DNA from: an uncultured Gammaproteobacteria bacterium
GTDB lineage: Bacteria; Pseudomonadota; Gammaproteobacteria; Pseudomonadales; UBA5518
Direction: 5' to 3'
Length of the DNA: 43,950 nt
Assembly (NCBI GenBank): GCA_903921135.1
Contig: CAIXOY010000245.1
Span: 1 to 43,950, forward strand
How positions within the stretch are numbered: position 1 is the first letter of the stretch; each line of letters opens with the position of its first letter. Under the pieces are notes generated by a model. The model did not search any database and had not been told where the DNA came from. It was given only the letters and a program-made list of their open reading frames with translations. A program made the position numbers and the translations under genes. Below, piece after piece: positions 29,779-40,540 of this stretch.

Positions 29779-30525
29779 ATGAAGTCCCCCGCAACACTGA
29801 TGTGCCGCGTGCTCCTGATGCTGGCCTGCGCAGTCCCGGTCCTTCCGGTGGCCGCGGCAGATGATCCCGTTGCCGTCGCGTTGCTCGCAAAGCTGAAGGC
29901 CGCGCGCGCTGACCTCGAGTTCTCGATGCCGCGACAGAGCGCGATGCCCGGTCTCTACGAGGTGAGCGTCAAGTCCGGCCCCACCCTGTACGTGACTGCG
30001 GACGGCGGATTCTTCGTTGCGGGCGATCTCTTCGCGGTTGGCCCTGGCGGCTTCACGAACCTTGCCGAGCAAAAGCGCGACGCCGACCGCCGGGATGCGC
30101 TGGCCAGCCTGAGCCCCGCCGAGATGATCGTCTTCTCCCCGCCGAACCCGAAAGCGACCGTCACGGTTTTCACCGACATCGACTGCGGTTACTGCCGCAA
30201 GCTCCACCAGGAAGTCCCGCAACTGAACGCCATGGGCATCGCAGTGCACTACCTTGCCTTTCCGCGCGCGGGCCCTGGATCACCCTCGTTCCGCAAGATC
30301 GCCACCGCGTGGTGCGCGCCTGATCGTGGGGCTGCGCTCACCCGCCTCAAAAACGGAGAGGACGTTCCCGACAATGTGTGCCCGGGTAACCCGGTCGCCG
30401 CGCAGTACGCGCTGGGCGAACGCCTGGGCGTCACGGGAACGCCGGCGCTGGTCCTGGAAGACGGCACGCTCATACCCGGCTACCAGCCGGCCGCCGAACT
30501 TGCGCGACTGCTGGGCGTGAACTGA
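29779..30525 (+). CDS. dsbC: Periplasmic disulfide isomerase DsbC
   Basis: 248 residues with a signal peptide (about 1-27, LLMLACAVPVLPVAAA). DsbC shuffles incorrect disulfides. An N-terminal dimerisation domain (YEVSVKSGPTLYVTADGGFF, GDLFAVGPGGFTNL) precedes a thioredoxin-fold domain with the active site CGYC (Cys136-Cys139; VFTDIDCGYCRKLH), the structural pair in WCAPDRG...NVCPGN, and the cis-Pro motif TGTPALVLEDG. Length matches the family. Order xerD-dsbC-hom is conserved in Pseudomonas-like genomes. Confidence 0.97.
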   Translation: MKSPATLMCRVLLMLACAVPVLPVAAADDPVAVALLAKLKAARADLEFSMPRQSAMPGLYEVSVKSGPTLYVTADGGFFVAGDLFAVGPGGFTNLAEQKRDADRRDALASLSPAEMIVFSPPNPKATVTVFTDIDCGYCRKLHQEVPQLNAMGIAVHYLAFPRAGPGSPSFRKIATAWCAPDRGAALTRLKNGEDVPDNVCPGNPVAAQYALGERLGVTGTPALVLEDGTLIPGYQPAAELARLLGVN

Positions 30526-30561
30526 GAATCCCGCGCCTTGCACGATCCGGGGGGAAATGAC

Positions 30562-31869
30562 GTGGTTCCGATCAGAGTAGGCATCTGCGGTTTCGGTACG
30601 GTGGGTTCCGGGACCTTCCGCGTGCTCGAGCGCAACCGCGCCGATATCGCCGCGCGTGTGGGTCGGGACGTGATCGTCACCCACATCGGCGCGCGCCGCG
30701 ACAACCCGCGCTGCAGCACGGGCGACACCCGCGTCAGCCGTGACCTCTTCGAGGTCGTGCGTGATCCCGACGTCGATATCGTGGTCGAACTGATCGGCGG
30801 CTGCGACACGGCGCGGCAACTCGTCCTCGAGGCCATCGCAGCAGGCAAGCATGTCATCACCGCCAACAAGGCGCTGATCGCCCAGCACGGCAATGAGATC
30901 TTCGCGGCGGCGAGCGCGCGTGGCGTCTCTGTGGCTTTCGAGGCTGCGGTGGGCGGTGGCATCCCGATCATCAAGGCCATTCGCGAGGGCCTCGCAGCCA
31001 ACCACATCGAGTGGGTCGCGGGCATCATCAACGGCACAGGCAACTACATCCTCTCGGAGATGCGCGAGCGTGGGCGCAGCTTTGCAGCGGCGCTCGCCGA
31101 GGCGCAGGCGCTCGGTTATGCCGAGGCAGATCCCACCTTCGATGTCGAGGGCATCGATGCGGCGCACAAGCTGGCGATCCTCGCCTCACTCGCCTTCGGG
31201 ATCCCGCTGCAATTCGAGCGCATCTACTGCGAGGGCATCTCGGGTCTCTCCAGCGAGGACATCCGTTACGCCGAGGAACTCGGCTACCGCATCAAGCATC
31301 TGGGTATTTGCCGCCGCACGGCGAGCGGCATCGAGTTGCGCGTGCATCCCACGCTGATCCCCGACGACCGCCTCATCGCCAACGTGAACGGCGTGATGAA
31401 CGCGATCCTTGTGCAAGGCGATGCCGTCGGGCCCACCCTGTATTACGGGCCGGGTGCCGGTTCCGAGCCCACGGCCTCTTCCGTGGTGGCCGACATCGTC
31501 GATGTCGCGCGCACGCTCACCGCCGATCCGGAGCACCGCGTGCCGCATCTCGCGTTCCAGGCTGACCGCCTGTCCTCCGAGCCCGTTCTGCCCATCGAGT
31601 CTGTGCGCACCAGCTACTACCTGCGCGTCACAGTGCTCGACCAGCCGGGAGTGCTCTGGCGCATCGCCCAGATCCTGAGCGATGCGGGCATCAGCATCGA
31701 GGCGCTGATCCAGAAAGAGGCGCCCGAAGACCAGGACACCGCCACCATGATCCTGCTGACCAGCGTGACGGAGGAGCGGAGCATGAACGAGGCCATCCGC
31801 GCCATCGAGGCGCAGGATGCCACCCGCGGCCCGGTGCGCCGGATCCGCATGGAAAAACTCGACGGCTGA
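30562..31869 (+). CDS. hom: Homoserine dehydrogenase
   Basis: 435 residues from GTG 30562, nine bases after a GGGGG-rich ribosome site; a TTG 24 bases upstream adds eight unlikely residues. It reduces aspartate semialdehyde to homoserine with NAD(P)H. NAD-binding Rossmann motif VGICGFGTVGSGTFRVLERN, catalytic domain with VTANKALIA, EAAVGGGIPII, GIINGTGNYIL and EADPTFDVEGIDAAHKLAIL, and a C-terminal ACT domain (about 352-430; YYLRVTVLDQPGVLWRIAQI) that probably mediates threonine feedback. Monofunctional (no aspartokinase part). thrC follows 12 bases later. Confidence 0.97.
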   Translation: MVPIRVGICGFGTVGSGTFRVLERNRADIAARVGRDVIVTHIGARRDNPRCSTGDTRVSRDLFEVVRDPDVDIVVELIGGCDTARQLVLEAIAAGKHVITANKALIAQHGNEIFAAASARGVSVAFEAAVGGGIPIIKAIREGLAANHIEWVAGIINGTGNYILSEMRERGRSFAAALAEAQALGYAEADPTFDVEGIDAAHKLAILASLAFGIPLQFERIYCEGISGLSSEDIRYAEELGYRIKHLGICRRTASGIELRVHPTLIPDDRLIANVNGVMNAILVQGDAVGPTLYYGPGAGSEPTASSVVADIVDVARTLTADPEHRVPHLAFQADRLSSEPVLPIESVRTSYYLRVTVLDQPGVLWRIAQILSDAGISIEALIQKEAPEDQDTATMILLTSVTEERSMNEAIRAIEAQDATRGPVRRIRMEKLDG

Positions 31870-31881
31870 GGGGAGATCCTC

Positions 31882-33279
31882 GTGGAATACATCAGCACCC
31901 GCGGCGGTTCGCCCGCGCTCGGTTTCGAGGACGTACTGCTCACCGGCCTGGCGCCCGACGGGGGGCTGTATCTGCCCCGCGAATTGCCCCGCTTCGATGC
32001 CGCGACGCTCGAGCGCTGGGCCGGGCTCGGCTATGCCGATCTCGCTGCCGAGGTGATGCAGCCGTTCGTGGAAGGTTTCCTCGCCCCCGGGGAACTGCGC
32101 ACGATCTGCCAGGATACCTACCGTGATTTCCGCCACCCCGCGGTCGCGCCGCTGGTGCAACTCGGGCCGAACGAATGGGTGCTGGAGTTGTTCCACGGCC
32201 CCACGCTCGCCTTCAAGGATTTCGCGCTTCAGTTGCTCGGCAGGCTGCTCGAGCGCTCGCTCGAGCGCCGCGGCGAGCGCGCTGTGATACTGGGTGCCAC
32301 CTCGGGAGACACGGGCTCGGCCGCCATCGAGGGCTGCCGTCGCTCCTCGCGGGTGGACATCTTCATCATGCATCCGCACGGGCGCGTCTCGGAGGTGCAG
32401 CGCCGCCAGATGACCACTGTCATCGGGCCGAACATCCACAACATCGCCGTTGACGGTGACTTCGACGATTGTCAGGAACTGGTGAAGGCGAGTTTCGCCG
32501 ATCAGTCCTTCCTGCCGCCGGGCCTGCGTCTGGTGGCGGTGAACTCCATCAACTGGGCACGGATCATGGCCCAGATCGTCTACTACGTGGCGGCCGCGCT
32601 CGCGCTCGGTGCGCCGCGCCGGGCCGTGGGTTTCTCCGTGCCCACGGGCAACTTCGGCGATATCTACGCGGGCTATCTGGCCCGGCGCATGGGGCTTCCG
32701 GTGTCGCAACTGGTGATTGCCACCAACGCCAACGACATCCTCCACCGCTTCCTGCAGGGCGAGGGCTATGCCCGCGGTGCGCTGCTGCAGACGCTTGCGC
32801 CCAGCATGGACATCGTGGTCTCCAGCAACTTCGAGCGCGCGCTCTTCGATTTCCATGACGGAGATGCCGCGGCCATGGCGAGCCTCCTGTCGCGCTTCCG
32901 CAACGGCGCGGTGCAGGTGCCCGTTGCGGTGCTGGAGCGCGCCCGGGCAGAGTTCTCGAGCGCCGTAGTCGATGACGAGAGCACCTGCGCGACCATTGCC
33001 GAGGTCTTTGCAGAATCGGGCTATCTCCTCGATCCGCACACGGCGATCGGCGTGCGTGCCGCGCGTGAGTGCCGTCGTGATCCGGCAACGCCTCTGGTCA
33101 CGCTGGGTACTGCGCACCCAGCGAAGTTTCCGGATGCCATCCAGCACGCCAGCGTGCCGGTGGCGCCGCAGTTGCCGCACTACATGTCCGATTTGATGCA
33201 ACGGCCAGAGCGTTGCGAGCGCTTGCCGCGTGATCTTGCGCTGCTGGCCGCTTTCGTGCGCGAGCGGGTGAGGGCATAG
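31882..33279 (+). CDS. thrC: Threonine synthase
   Basis: 465 residues from GTG 31882 (GAGGGGAGA upstream). PLP enzyme converting O-phosphohomoserine to threonine. N-terminal YISTRGGSPALGFEDVLLTG, PLP lysine in HGPTLAFKDFALQLLGRLLE, phosphate/substrate loops LGATSGDTGSAAIEGC and SVPTGNFGDIYAGYLARRMG, and C-terminal LDPHTAIGVRAARECRRD and TLGTAHPAKFPDAI. The length fits the long (E. coli/fungal-like) type. Its TAG is followed without a gap by the recJ GTG. Confidence 0.97.
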   Translation: MEYISTRGGSPALGFEDVLLTGLAPDGGLYLPRELPRFDAATLERWAGLGYADLAAEVMQPFVEGFLAPGELRTICQDTYRDFRHPAVAPLVQLGPNEWVLELFHGPTLAFKDFALQLLGRLLERSLERRGERAVILGATSGDTGSAAIEGCRRSSRVDIFIMHPHGRVSEVQRRQMTTVIGPNIHNIAVDGDFDDCQELVKASFADQSFLPPGLRLVAVNSINWARIMAQIVYYVAAALALGAPRRAVGFSVPTGNFGDIYAGYLARRMGLPVSQLVIATNANDILHRFLQGEGYARGALLQTLAPSMDIVVSSNFERALFDFHDGDAAAMASLLSRFRNGAVQVPVAVLERARAEFSSAVVDDESTCATIAEVFAESGYLLDPHTAIGVRAARECRRDPATPLVTLGTAHPAKFPDAIQHASVPVAPQLPHYMSDLMQRPERCERLPRDLALLAAFVRERVRA

Positions 33280-35007
33280 GTGGCGCTGCCGAGGCTGCAG
33301 CGACGAGCGCAAGCTGCGGCTGCCACATCGCTTGATCTTCTTGCCCGCTTGCTCGCGGCGCGCGGCGTTGATCCTTCCCGGGGTCTGAAGCTCCAGAGCG
33401 GCGATCTCATTCCACCGATCAGCATGCGAGGCCTTCCCGAGGCCACGGCGCGGCTGGCCGATGCCATGGAGGCACGCGAGCACATCCTCGTGGTCGGCGA
33501 TTACGACGCCGATGGCGCCACCAGCACCGCGCTGCTGCTGTTGGGGCTGCGGACGATGGGGTTTGCCGGCGCCGATTTCCTGGTGCCCAACCGTTTCGAG
33601 TACGGCTACGGGCTTACGCCCGAGATCGTGCGCGTTGCCGCGGTGCGCGAGCCACGGCCCACCTTGCTGATTACGGTGGACAACGGCATCAGCAGCGCGG
33701 ATGGCGTAGAGGTGGCAGCGGAACTCGGCATGGATGTGCTGGTCACGGACCACCACCTGCCGGGTGAGCAGATCCCTGCCGCCTGCGCCATCCTCAACCC
33801 CAACCAGCCCGGCTGCACGTTTCCCAGCAAATGCCTTGCGGGTGTGGGTGTGGTGTTTTACCTCCTGTGCGGTTTGCGTGCGGAATTGCGCCAGCGCGAC
33901 TGGTTCGTCTCGCGCGGCGTCGCGGAGCCGCGGCTTGCCGAACTGCTTGATCTGGTCGCGTTGGGCACGGTGGCCGACGTCGTACCGCTCGATGCCAACA
34001 ACCGCATCCTCGTGCATCAGGGCCTGCTGCAGTTGCGCAAGGGGCGCGGGCGCCCCGGCGTGCGTGCGCTGCTGCAGGCGGCGGGGCGTCAGACCGCGCG
34101 CGTCACCAGCGCCGACCTCGGTTTCTATGCAGGCCCGCGGCTCAATGCGGCCGGCCGTCTGCAGGATATGTCCCTCGGTATCCGCTGCCTGATGGAGGAG
34201 GATCCGCTCAAGGCCCGTGACATGGCAGCGGAACTCGATGCGCTCAACCGCCAGCGCCGTTCTATCGAGGACGATATGCAGCGCGAGGCGCTGGACCTGC
34301 TGGATGCGGAAACTGTCGTTGATGATCCGCGCTGGGGGCTGTCTCTCTATCGGCCCGAGTGGCATCAGGGCGTGGTGGGCCTGGTCGCCTCGCGCCTCAA
34401 GGAACGCCTGCACCGCCCGGTGTTCGCCTTCGCGCCTGCCGCAGACGGCGAATTGAAGGGTTCCGGCCGCTCCATCCGCGGCCTGCACATGCGCGATGTG
34501 CTGGCTTCCATCCATGCGAGGGATCCGCAACTCATTACCCGTTTCGGGGGCCATGCCATGGCTGCGGGTTTGTCGTTGCCCGAAGCCCATTTCCCGCGCT
34601 TTGCAGAGGCCTTCGACGACGAGGTGCGGCGCGTACTCGATCCTGCAGCCCTGGAAGGCGTGCTGGAGACCGACGGCGAGTTGCCGCCAGCGGAATTCAC
34701 GCTGCCCAACGCGCAACTGCTGCGCGAGGCGGCACCCTGGGGCCAGCACTTCCCCGAACCGCTGTTCGACGGTGTTTTCCGTCTCCACGAACAGCGCATC
34801 GTGGGAGAGAAGCATCTGCGCATCGGCATTTCCCCGCTTGCCGATCCCGCGCTCGTCCTCGGGGGCATCGCCTTCAACATCGATACCGCCGTCTGGCCCG
34901 ATCCTGCGGTGCAGCGCGTGCACCTCGCCTATCGACTCGATGTGAACGAGTACCGCGGCAAGAGCACGGTGCAATTGCTGGTGGTCCGGATGGAGCGCGC
35001 GGACTGA
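33280..35007 (+). CDS. recJ: Single-stranded-DNA-specific exonuclease RecJ
   Basis: 575 residues from GTG 33280, which abuts the thrC stop; GAGGG in the end of thrC can serve as ribosome site. RecJ degrades single-stranded DNA 5' to 3' in RecF-pathway and mismatch repair. DHH phosphoesterase motifs are complete: VVGDYDADGATSTALLLLG, LLITVDNGISSADG, VLVTDHHLPGEQ, LDLVALGTVADVVPL, and the DHHA1 part with VVGLVASRLKERL and FGGHAMAAGLSL. The C-terminal OB-fold domain is present (LRIGISPLADPALVLGGIAF, VHLAYRLDVNEYRGK). Length normal. Confidence 0.97.
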   Translation: MALPRLQRRAQAAAATSLDLLARLLAARGVDPSRGLKLQSGDLIPPISMRGLPEATARLADAMEAREHILVVGDYDADGATSTALLLLGLRTMGFAGADFLVPNRFEYGYGLTPEIVRVAAVREPRPTLLITVDNGISSADGVEVAAELGMDVLVTDHHLPGEQIPAACAILNPNQPGCTFPSKCLAGVGVVFYLLCGLRAELRQRDWFVSRGVAEPRLAELLDLVALGTVADVVPLDANNRILVHQGLLQLRKGRGRPGVRALLQAAGRQTARVTSADLGFYAGPRLNAAGRLQDMSLGIRCLMEEDPLKARDMAAELDALNRQRRSIEDDMQREALDLLDAETVVDDPRWGLSLYRPEWHQGVVGLVASRLKERLHRPVFAFAPAADGELKGSGRSIRGLHMRDVLASIHARDPQLITRFGGHAMAAGLSLPEAHFPRFAEAFDDEVRRVLDPAALEGVLETDGELPPAEFTLPNAQLLREAAPWGQHFPEPLFDGVFRLHEQRIVGEKHLRIGISPLADPALVLGGIAFNIDTAVWPDPAVQRVHLAYRLDVNEYRGKSTVQLLVVRMERAD

Positions 35008-35093
35008 GGCGGGCACCGTTGTCCGCGGCAGCATTTTGGTGGCCCCTCGGTTAAACTCGGCTCCCTATTTCCGACGCCACCAGCACCCCCCGC

Positions 35094-36189
35094 ATGGAAA
35101 CCAATCCGCTCCAGAACCAGCTGAACGATCTGCGGTCCCGCACCGCCGATCTCAGGGGGTATCTTTGACTACGCCACCAAGAAAGACCGCCTGAAGGAAG
35201 TCGAGCTCGAGCTGAGCGAACCCAGCGTCTGGGAAAAGCCCGAGCGCGCACAGGAACTCGGCCGCGAGCGAGCCGCCCTCGAACTGGTCGTGAACACCAT
35301 CGAGAATCTCGACAGCGGTCTCGCCGACGCGGGCGACCTGCTCGAACTGATCGAGATGGAAGACGACACGGCGGCCTTCGAGTCCTTGTGCAGCGACGTG
35401 AACGGCTTGCAGCGGCAGGTCGAGAACCTCGAGTTCCGGCGCATGTTCTCGGGCGAGCATGACGGCGCCCACGCATTTCTCGATGTCCAGGCGGGCTCCG
35501 GTGGCACCGAGGCGCAGGACTGGGGCGAGATGCTCCTGCGGATGTATCTGCGCTGGGGCGAGGCCCACGGATTCGATTGCGAACTGGTCGAGTGCAGCGC
35601 CGGCGAGGTCGCGGGCATCAAGAGCGCGACCATACATTTCCGGGGCGACAACGCTTTCGGCTGGCTGCGCACCGAGACCGGCGTGCATCGTCTGGTGCGC
35701 AAGAGCCCCTTCGACAGCGGCAACCGGCGCCATACGTCCTTCGCCTCGGTGTTCGTGTCTCCCGAACTGGACGACACCATCCAGATCGACATAAACCCCG
35801 CCGACCTGCGCGTCGACACCTACCGCGCGAGCGGCGCTGGCGGACAGCACGTGAACCGTACCGATTCGGCCATCCGCATCACGCACATGCCGAGTGGCAT
35901 CGTGGTGCAGTGCCAGTCGCAGCGCTCCCAGCACCAGAACCGCGATTTCGCGATGAAGCAGTTGCGCGCCAAGCTCTACGAGCAGGAGATGCAGAAGCGC
36001 AGCGCAGCGCTGCAGGCGCTGGAAGACAGCAAATCCGACATCGGCTGGGGCAGCCAGATCCGGTCCTACGTGCTCGACCAGTCGCGCATCAAGGACCTTC
36101 GCACCGGGGTCGAGACCAGCGACACGCAGCGTGTGCTGGACGGCGACCTCGACCGATTCATCGAGGCCTCGCTGAAGGCCGGCCTCTGA
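35094..36189 (+). CDS. prfB: Peptide chain release factor 2 (programmed +1 frameshift)
   Basis: RF2 recognises UAA and UGA. The gene starts at ATG 35094. The first 24 codons end at CTT, an in-frame TGA follows (35166-35168), and translation continues in the +1 frame from GAC at 35167, giving a 364-residue protein. The stimulatory site is intact: an internal Shine-Dalgarno AGGGGG (35154-35159), then TATCTTTGAC. Family motifs: SPF tripeptide in RLVRKSPFDSGNRRHTSF, GGQ in RASGAGGQHVNRTDSA, and SDIGWGSQIRSYVLD. The frameshift lets RF2 sense its own level at the UGA. The missing piece should not be read as a pseudogene. lysS follows 22 bases downstream, as in E. coli. Confidence 0.97.
35154..35169 (+). 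promoter_or_regulatory. Programmed +1 frameshift signal of prfB
   Basis: AGGGGGTATCTTTGAC: internal Shine-Dalgarno (AGGGGG), three-base spacer, slippery CTT, stop TGA with C after it. It is essentially the canonical E. coli prfB signal. Slow decoding of TGA by scarce RF2 allows the slip from CTT to TTT. Confidence 0.97.
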
Positions 36190-36211
36190 CACCTGCCGGA
36201 GCAGCACGCGC

Positions 36212-37705
<1,494 letters not shown>

Positions 37706-37734
37706 GCATTCGCGCGGGAAGGGGAACAGGTTCC

Positions 37735-38244
37735 ATGCGCACCATGTCTCTCGTGCTTGTCCTCTGTCTTGCCTGCATGGGAGTCGCCGCGCAGTCGGCT
37801 GTGCCCGCCGCGCCGGCCAAGGCCCCTGCCGATGAGCCCCTGCCCGAGGACTTCGACTCCCTGCTCCGAACGGGCTGGTGGGCGCTTCGCGCAGGCGATG
37901 CGGAGCGCGCCATGCTCGCCTACGAGCGCGTACTGGCTCGCGCTGATGATGCGCGCATGCAGGTGCGGGCACTGATCGTGATCGCGATGGCACGACTTAC
38001 GCCTTCCTCTGCGGCACATGATGTCGATGCCGCGGCGCTCGCGATGGAGGAACTCGACCGCCGGGTGAAGCTCTACGGGCTGGAACAGGAGTTTTTCGGC
38101 GAGCTGGAGTTGCTGCGACTGGTGGCCGCACAGGATCGCGAGTTGAAAACCCTGCGCGGCAGCCGGCGTTCGCTGGAGCGCGAGATCCGGCAGCGCGACG
38201 AGGTGATCCGTCAGTTGCGCGCGCTCAGCGTGGAGCAGCAGTAG
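37735..38244 (+). CDS. Small secreted TPR-like/coiled-coil protein, unknown function
   Basis: 169 residues. A signal peptide (1-19; LVLVLCLACMGVAAQS) and a Pro/Ala stretch precede a helical region with one or two TPR-like hairpins (RTGWWALRAGDAERAMLAYE, RALIVIAMARL). The last 35 residues form a charged coiled coil (LKTLRGSRRSLEREIRQRDE, VIRQLRALSVEQQ). It is not a family I can name. The layout loosely resembles QseG/YfhG-type periplasmic proteins that accompany sensor kinases. The gene follows lysS on the same strand, but its 3' end overlaps the 3' end of the convergent hybrid kinase gene by 20 bases. Confidence 0.75.
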   Translation: MRTMSLVLVLCLACMGVAAQSAVPAAPAKAPADEPLPEDFDSLLRTGWWALRAGDAERAMLAYERVLARADDARMQVRALIVIAMARLTPSSAAHDVDAAALAMEELDRRVKLYGLEQEFFGELELLRLVAAQDRELKTLRGSRRSLEREIRQRDEVIRQLRALSVEQQ

Positions 38245-40540
38245 GGCCTTCGCGTCTTGCAGTGCGCGCGAGCACCTCGCCCGTGCTGCCCTCGGTGAAT
38301 ACCAGGCGGTCGAGTTGCGCTTCCAGCACGGCCCGTGCGTCGCTTTCCTGTGCGTTGCCTTCCATGACGTAGACGGGCGTTTGCCGCAGCGCGTCCGAGC
38401 GCCCCAGCCCCTCGGCAATCAGGTGCACATCCTCGCCGGGCAGCGCGAGCGAGAGCAGGATCATGTCCGGTGGGCTCTGCCGCGCGATGGCCAGTGCCTC
38501 GCCCGGTTGCTCGGTGCTGCTTACGTACCATCCCTGCCGTTCCAGCCCTTCGACCAGCTCCGCACGCGCCGGAGAGGCGCTCTCGATCAGCAGCACATGG
38601 CCGCTGCGGTCGGCGGGCGCGAGGCGCTGCAGGGCCTGGGCCAGACGCTGCCGGTTGACGGGTTTCTCCAGCACTTCCGCGGCACCCTGCTCGATACCTG
38701 CCACGCGCGCATCGAGCATGGACTGCAACACAACGGGGATATGTCGGGTCTCGGGGTTGTCTTTCAGCACCGAGAGCACGGTCCAGCCGTCCACCTCCGG
38801 CATGACCAGATCGAGCACGATCATGTCCGGTTGTTGTTCCTTCGCCATGCGCAGGCCCTCGTTGCCGGAGGCGGCTTCCAGCACGGTACAGCCCTCCTGC
38901 TCCAGTGCGCGCGCCGTGAGTGCGCGGGCATCCGCGTCGTCGTCGATCACGAGCACGCGTTGTACACCGACGCCTTCCTGCGCCTCGGCCGCGGATTGCG
39001 TCCCGGTAACAGTGGTCTCGGCGGCGATGGCATCCACCGGCAGTTCCACGAAGAAGCAACTCCCGAGCCCCGGTTCGCTCTCTACGCCGATACTGCCTCC
39101 GAGCAGGGTGCAGAACTCCCGGCACAGCGAGAGCCCCAGCCCTGTGCCGCCATACTTCTTGGTGGTGGAGGAGTCTGCCTGCACGAAGGGTTCGAACACG
39201 GCCTCACACTGTTCCGCCGTCATGCCGATGCCGGTATCCCGGACATCGAAGCGCAGCCACTGCGTTCCCTCGTGTCCGAAGATCTTCGCCTCCACCCGTA
39301 TGCTGCCGTTCTCGGTGAACTTGCAGGCATTGCTCAGCAGGTTGGCGAAGATCTGGCGGAAGCGGATCTCGTCGGTGTGGATCGGCACCTCCGGGAGCGC
39401 GGATTCCACGCTGATGCGGTTGCGGTTGCGCGCGGCGAGTGCGTGCAGCGTTTCCGCGAGTTCCCGCAGTACCGCCAGTGCGTCGAAGCGCTCGCGGTGC
39501 AGCGTCATCTTGCCGGTCTCGATCTTGGCGAGGTCGAGCACATTGTTGATCAGCGACAGCAGGTGCCGCCCCGCGGTCAGGATGCGTTGCATGTCGCCCG
39601 TGAGGCTTGTGGCCCGGAGTTCCGGTTCGTCCTCCGCCATCTCCACCAGCATCTCGCTGTAGCCGATGATCGCGTTCAGCGGCGTGCGCAGCTCATGGCT
39701 CATGTTGGCAAGGAAGCCGCTTTTCGCGGCGTTCGCACGGTCTGCCTGCTCACGCGCGGTGTTGACCTCGTGCACGGCGTCTCTCAGCCGCCCCGCCATG
39801 TCGTTGAAGGCCGCTGCGAGTTGCCCGAACTCGTCGTCGGCCAGCACGGGTATGCGGTACTCCAGATCGCCGCGGCCGATGCGTACGGTGCCGCGACGCA
39901 AACGGAACAGCGATTCGTTCGTGTGCCGCATCAGCAGGAAACCCAGCATCGCAGTGAGGGCGATCGAGGCAAGGAAAACGGCCGTCACGACGCGGCCCGT
40001 GATCCTGCCTGTCTGCTCCACCGCGCCGCTTTCCTCGCGCGAGACCTCGGTGACGGCGGTGTCAAAAGCCTCCAGTGCAAGCGCCGCTCCGGCGTGACGC
40101 TCCTTCAGTTGATCGGCCGACAGTGCTGGCTTGCGTCCGGAGCGCAATTCGTCCAGCAGGTGGTTCCAGTCCCCGAACAGCGCGTCGGTGGCGGCTTGCA
40201 GCGTGACGTGAGCGGGGCGCGACACATCGGTGGTGTTCCGGCTCATGCGGGTGACCAGGCTTCCCATTGCCGTGATCTCCGCCCGGGCCCGGTCCGCTTC
40301 GGCCTCCGATGCGCCCTGGCCCGCGGATTCGCGCAGCGTAAGCAGCACCAGCAGCTGCTTGTGCAGCGTATCCATGCGCTGCCGCAGTTCGCCGGCGTTG
40401 ACCTGCCCACGTACCGAATCGCTCACGGCATCCAGGGATTCGCGGATCGCATGGTTGCCTATCGCGAAGGTGACGACGTTCACCGCGAACAGCGCAAGCA
40501 CACCGAAGATCGATATCGTGAGGCGCCTTGCGAGCGTCAC
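38225..40540 (-). CDS. Hybrid sensor histidine kinase with one active and one degenerate receiver domain
   Basis: 771 residues. A transmembrane helix at about 10-28, a periplasmic all-helical sensor domain (about 30-180) and a second helix at 183-204 are followed by a HAMP linker (205-258). The HisKA domain carries His282 (SHELRTPLNAIIGYS). The HATPase domain has N box at Asn404 (NLLSNACKF), DTGIGM (435-440) and GGTGLGLSLC. Receiver 1 (about 527-640) is complete: acidic VIDDDAD, phospho-acceptor Asp577 (IVLDLVMPEVDGW) and LEKPVN lysine. Receiver 2 (about 648-760) lacks the acceptor (ILLSLALPG, Ser697) and the acidic pair (LIESAS), so it is probably a binding or inhibitory module. The start overlaps the upstream receiver gene by four bases. 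Output probably passes to that receiver and to the cyclase. Confidence 0.94.
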   Translation of the reverse strand: MTLARRLTISIFGVLALFAVNVVTFAIGNHAIRESLDAVSDSVRGQVNAGELRQRMDTLHKQLLVLLTLRESAGQGASEAEADRARAEITAMGSLVTRMSRNTTDVSRPAHVTLQAATDALFGDWNHLLDELRSGRKPALSADQLKERHAGAALALEAFDTAVTEVSREESGAVEQTGRITGRVVTAVFLASIALTAMLGFLLMRHTNESLFRLRRGTVRIGRGDLEYRIPVLADDEFGQLAAAFNDMAGRLRDAVHEVNTAREQADRANAAKSGFLANMSHELRTPLNAIIGYSEMLVEMAEDEPELRATSLTGDMQRILTAGRHLLSLINNVLDLAKIETGKMTLHRERFDALAVLRELAETLHALAARNRNRISVESALPEVPIHTDEIRFRQIFANLLSNACKFTENGSIRVEAKIFGHEGTQWLRFDVRDTGIGMTAEQCEAVFEPFVQADSSTTKKYGGTGLGLSLCREFCTLLGGSIGVESEPGLGSCFFVELPVDAIAAETTVTGTQSAAEAQEGVGVQRVLVIDDDADARALTARALEQEGCTVLEAASGNEGLRMAKEQQPDMIVLDLVMPEVDGWTVLSVLKDNPETRHIPVVLQSMLDARVAGIEQGAAEVLEKPVNRQRLAQALQRLAPADRSGHVLLIESASPARAELVEGLERQGWYVSSTEQPGEALAIARQSPPDMILLSLALPGEDVHLIAEGLGRSDALRQTPVYVMEGNAQESDARAVLEAQLDRLVFTEGSTGEVLARTARREGPTAAPR

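Noticed and set aside
31186..35034. A 1282-codon open frame on the minus strand
   Set aside because: It is antisense to hom, thrC and recJ, all of which are complete genes with catalytic motifs. The frame is open only because of GC-rich codon bias, and its translation shows no domain.
35166..35168. An apparent nonsense mutation in prfB
   Set aside because: It is the programmed frameshift stop, with an internal Shine-Dalgarno sequence and slippery codon in the canonical arrangement.
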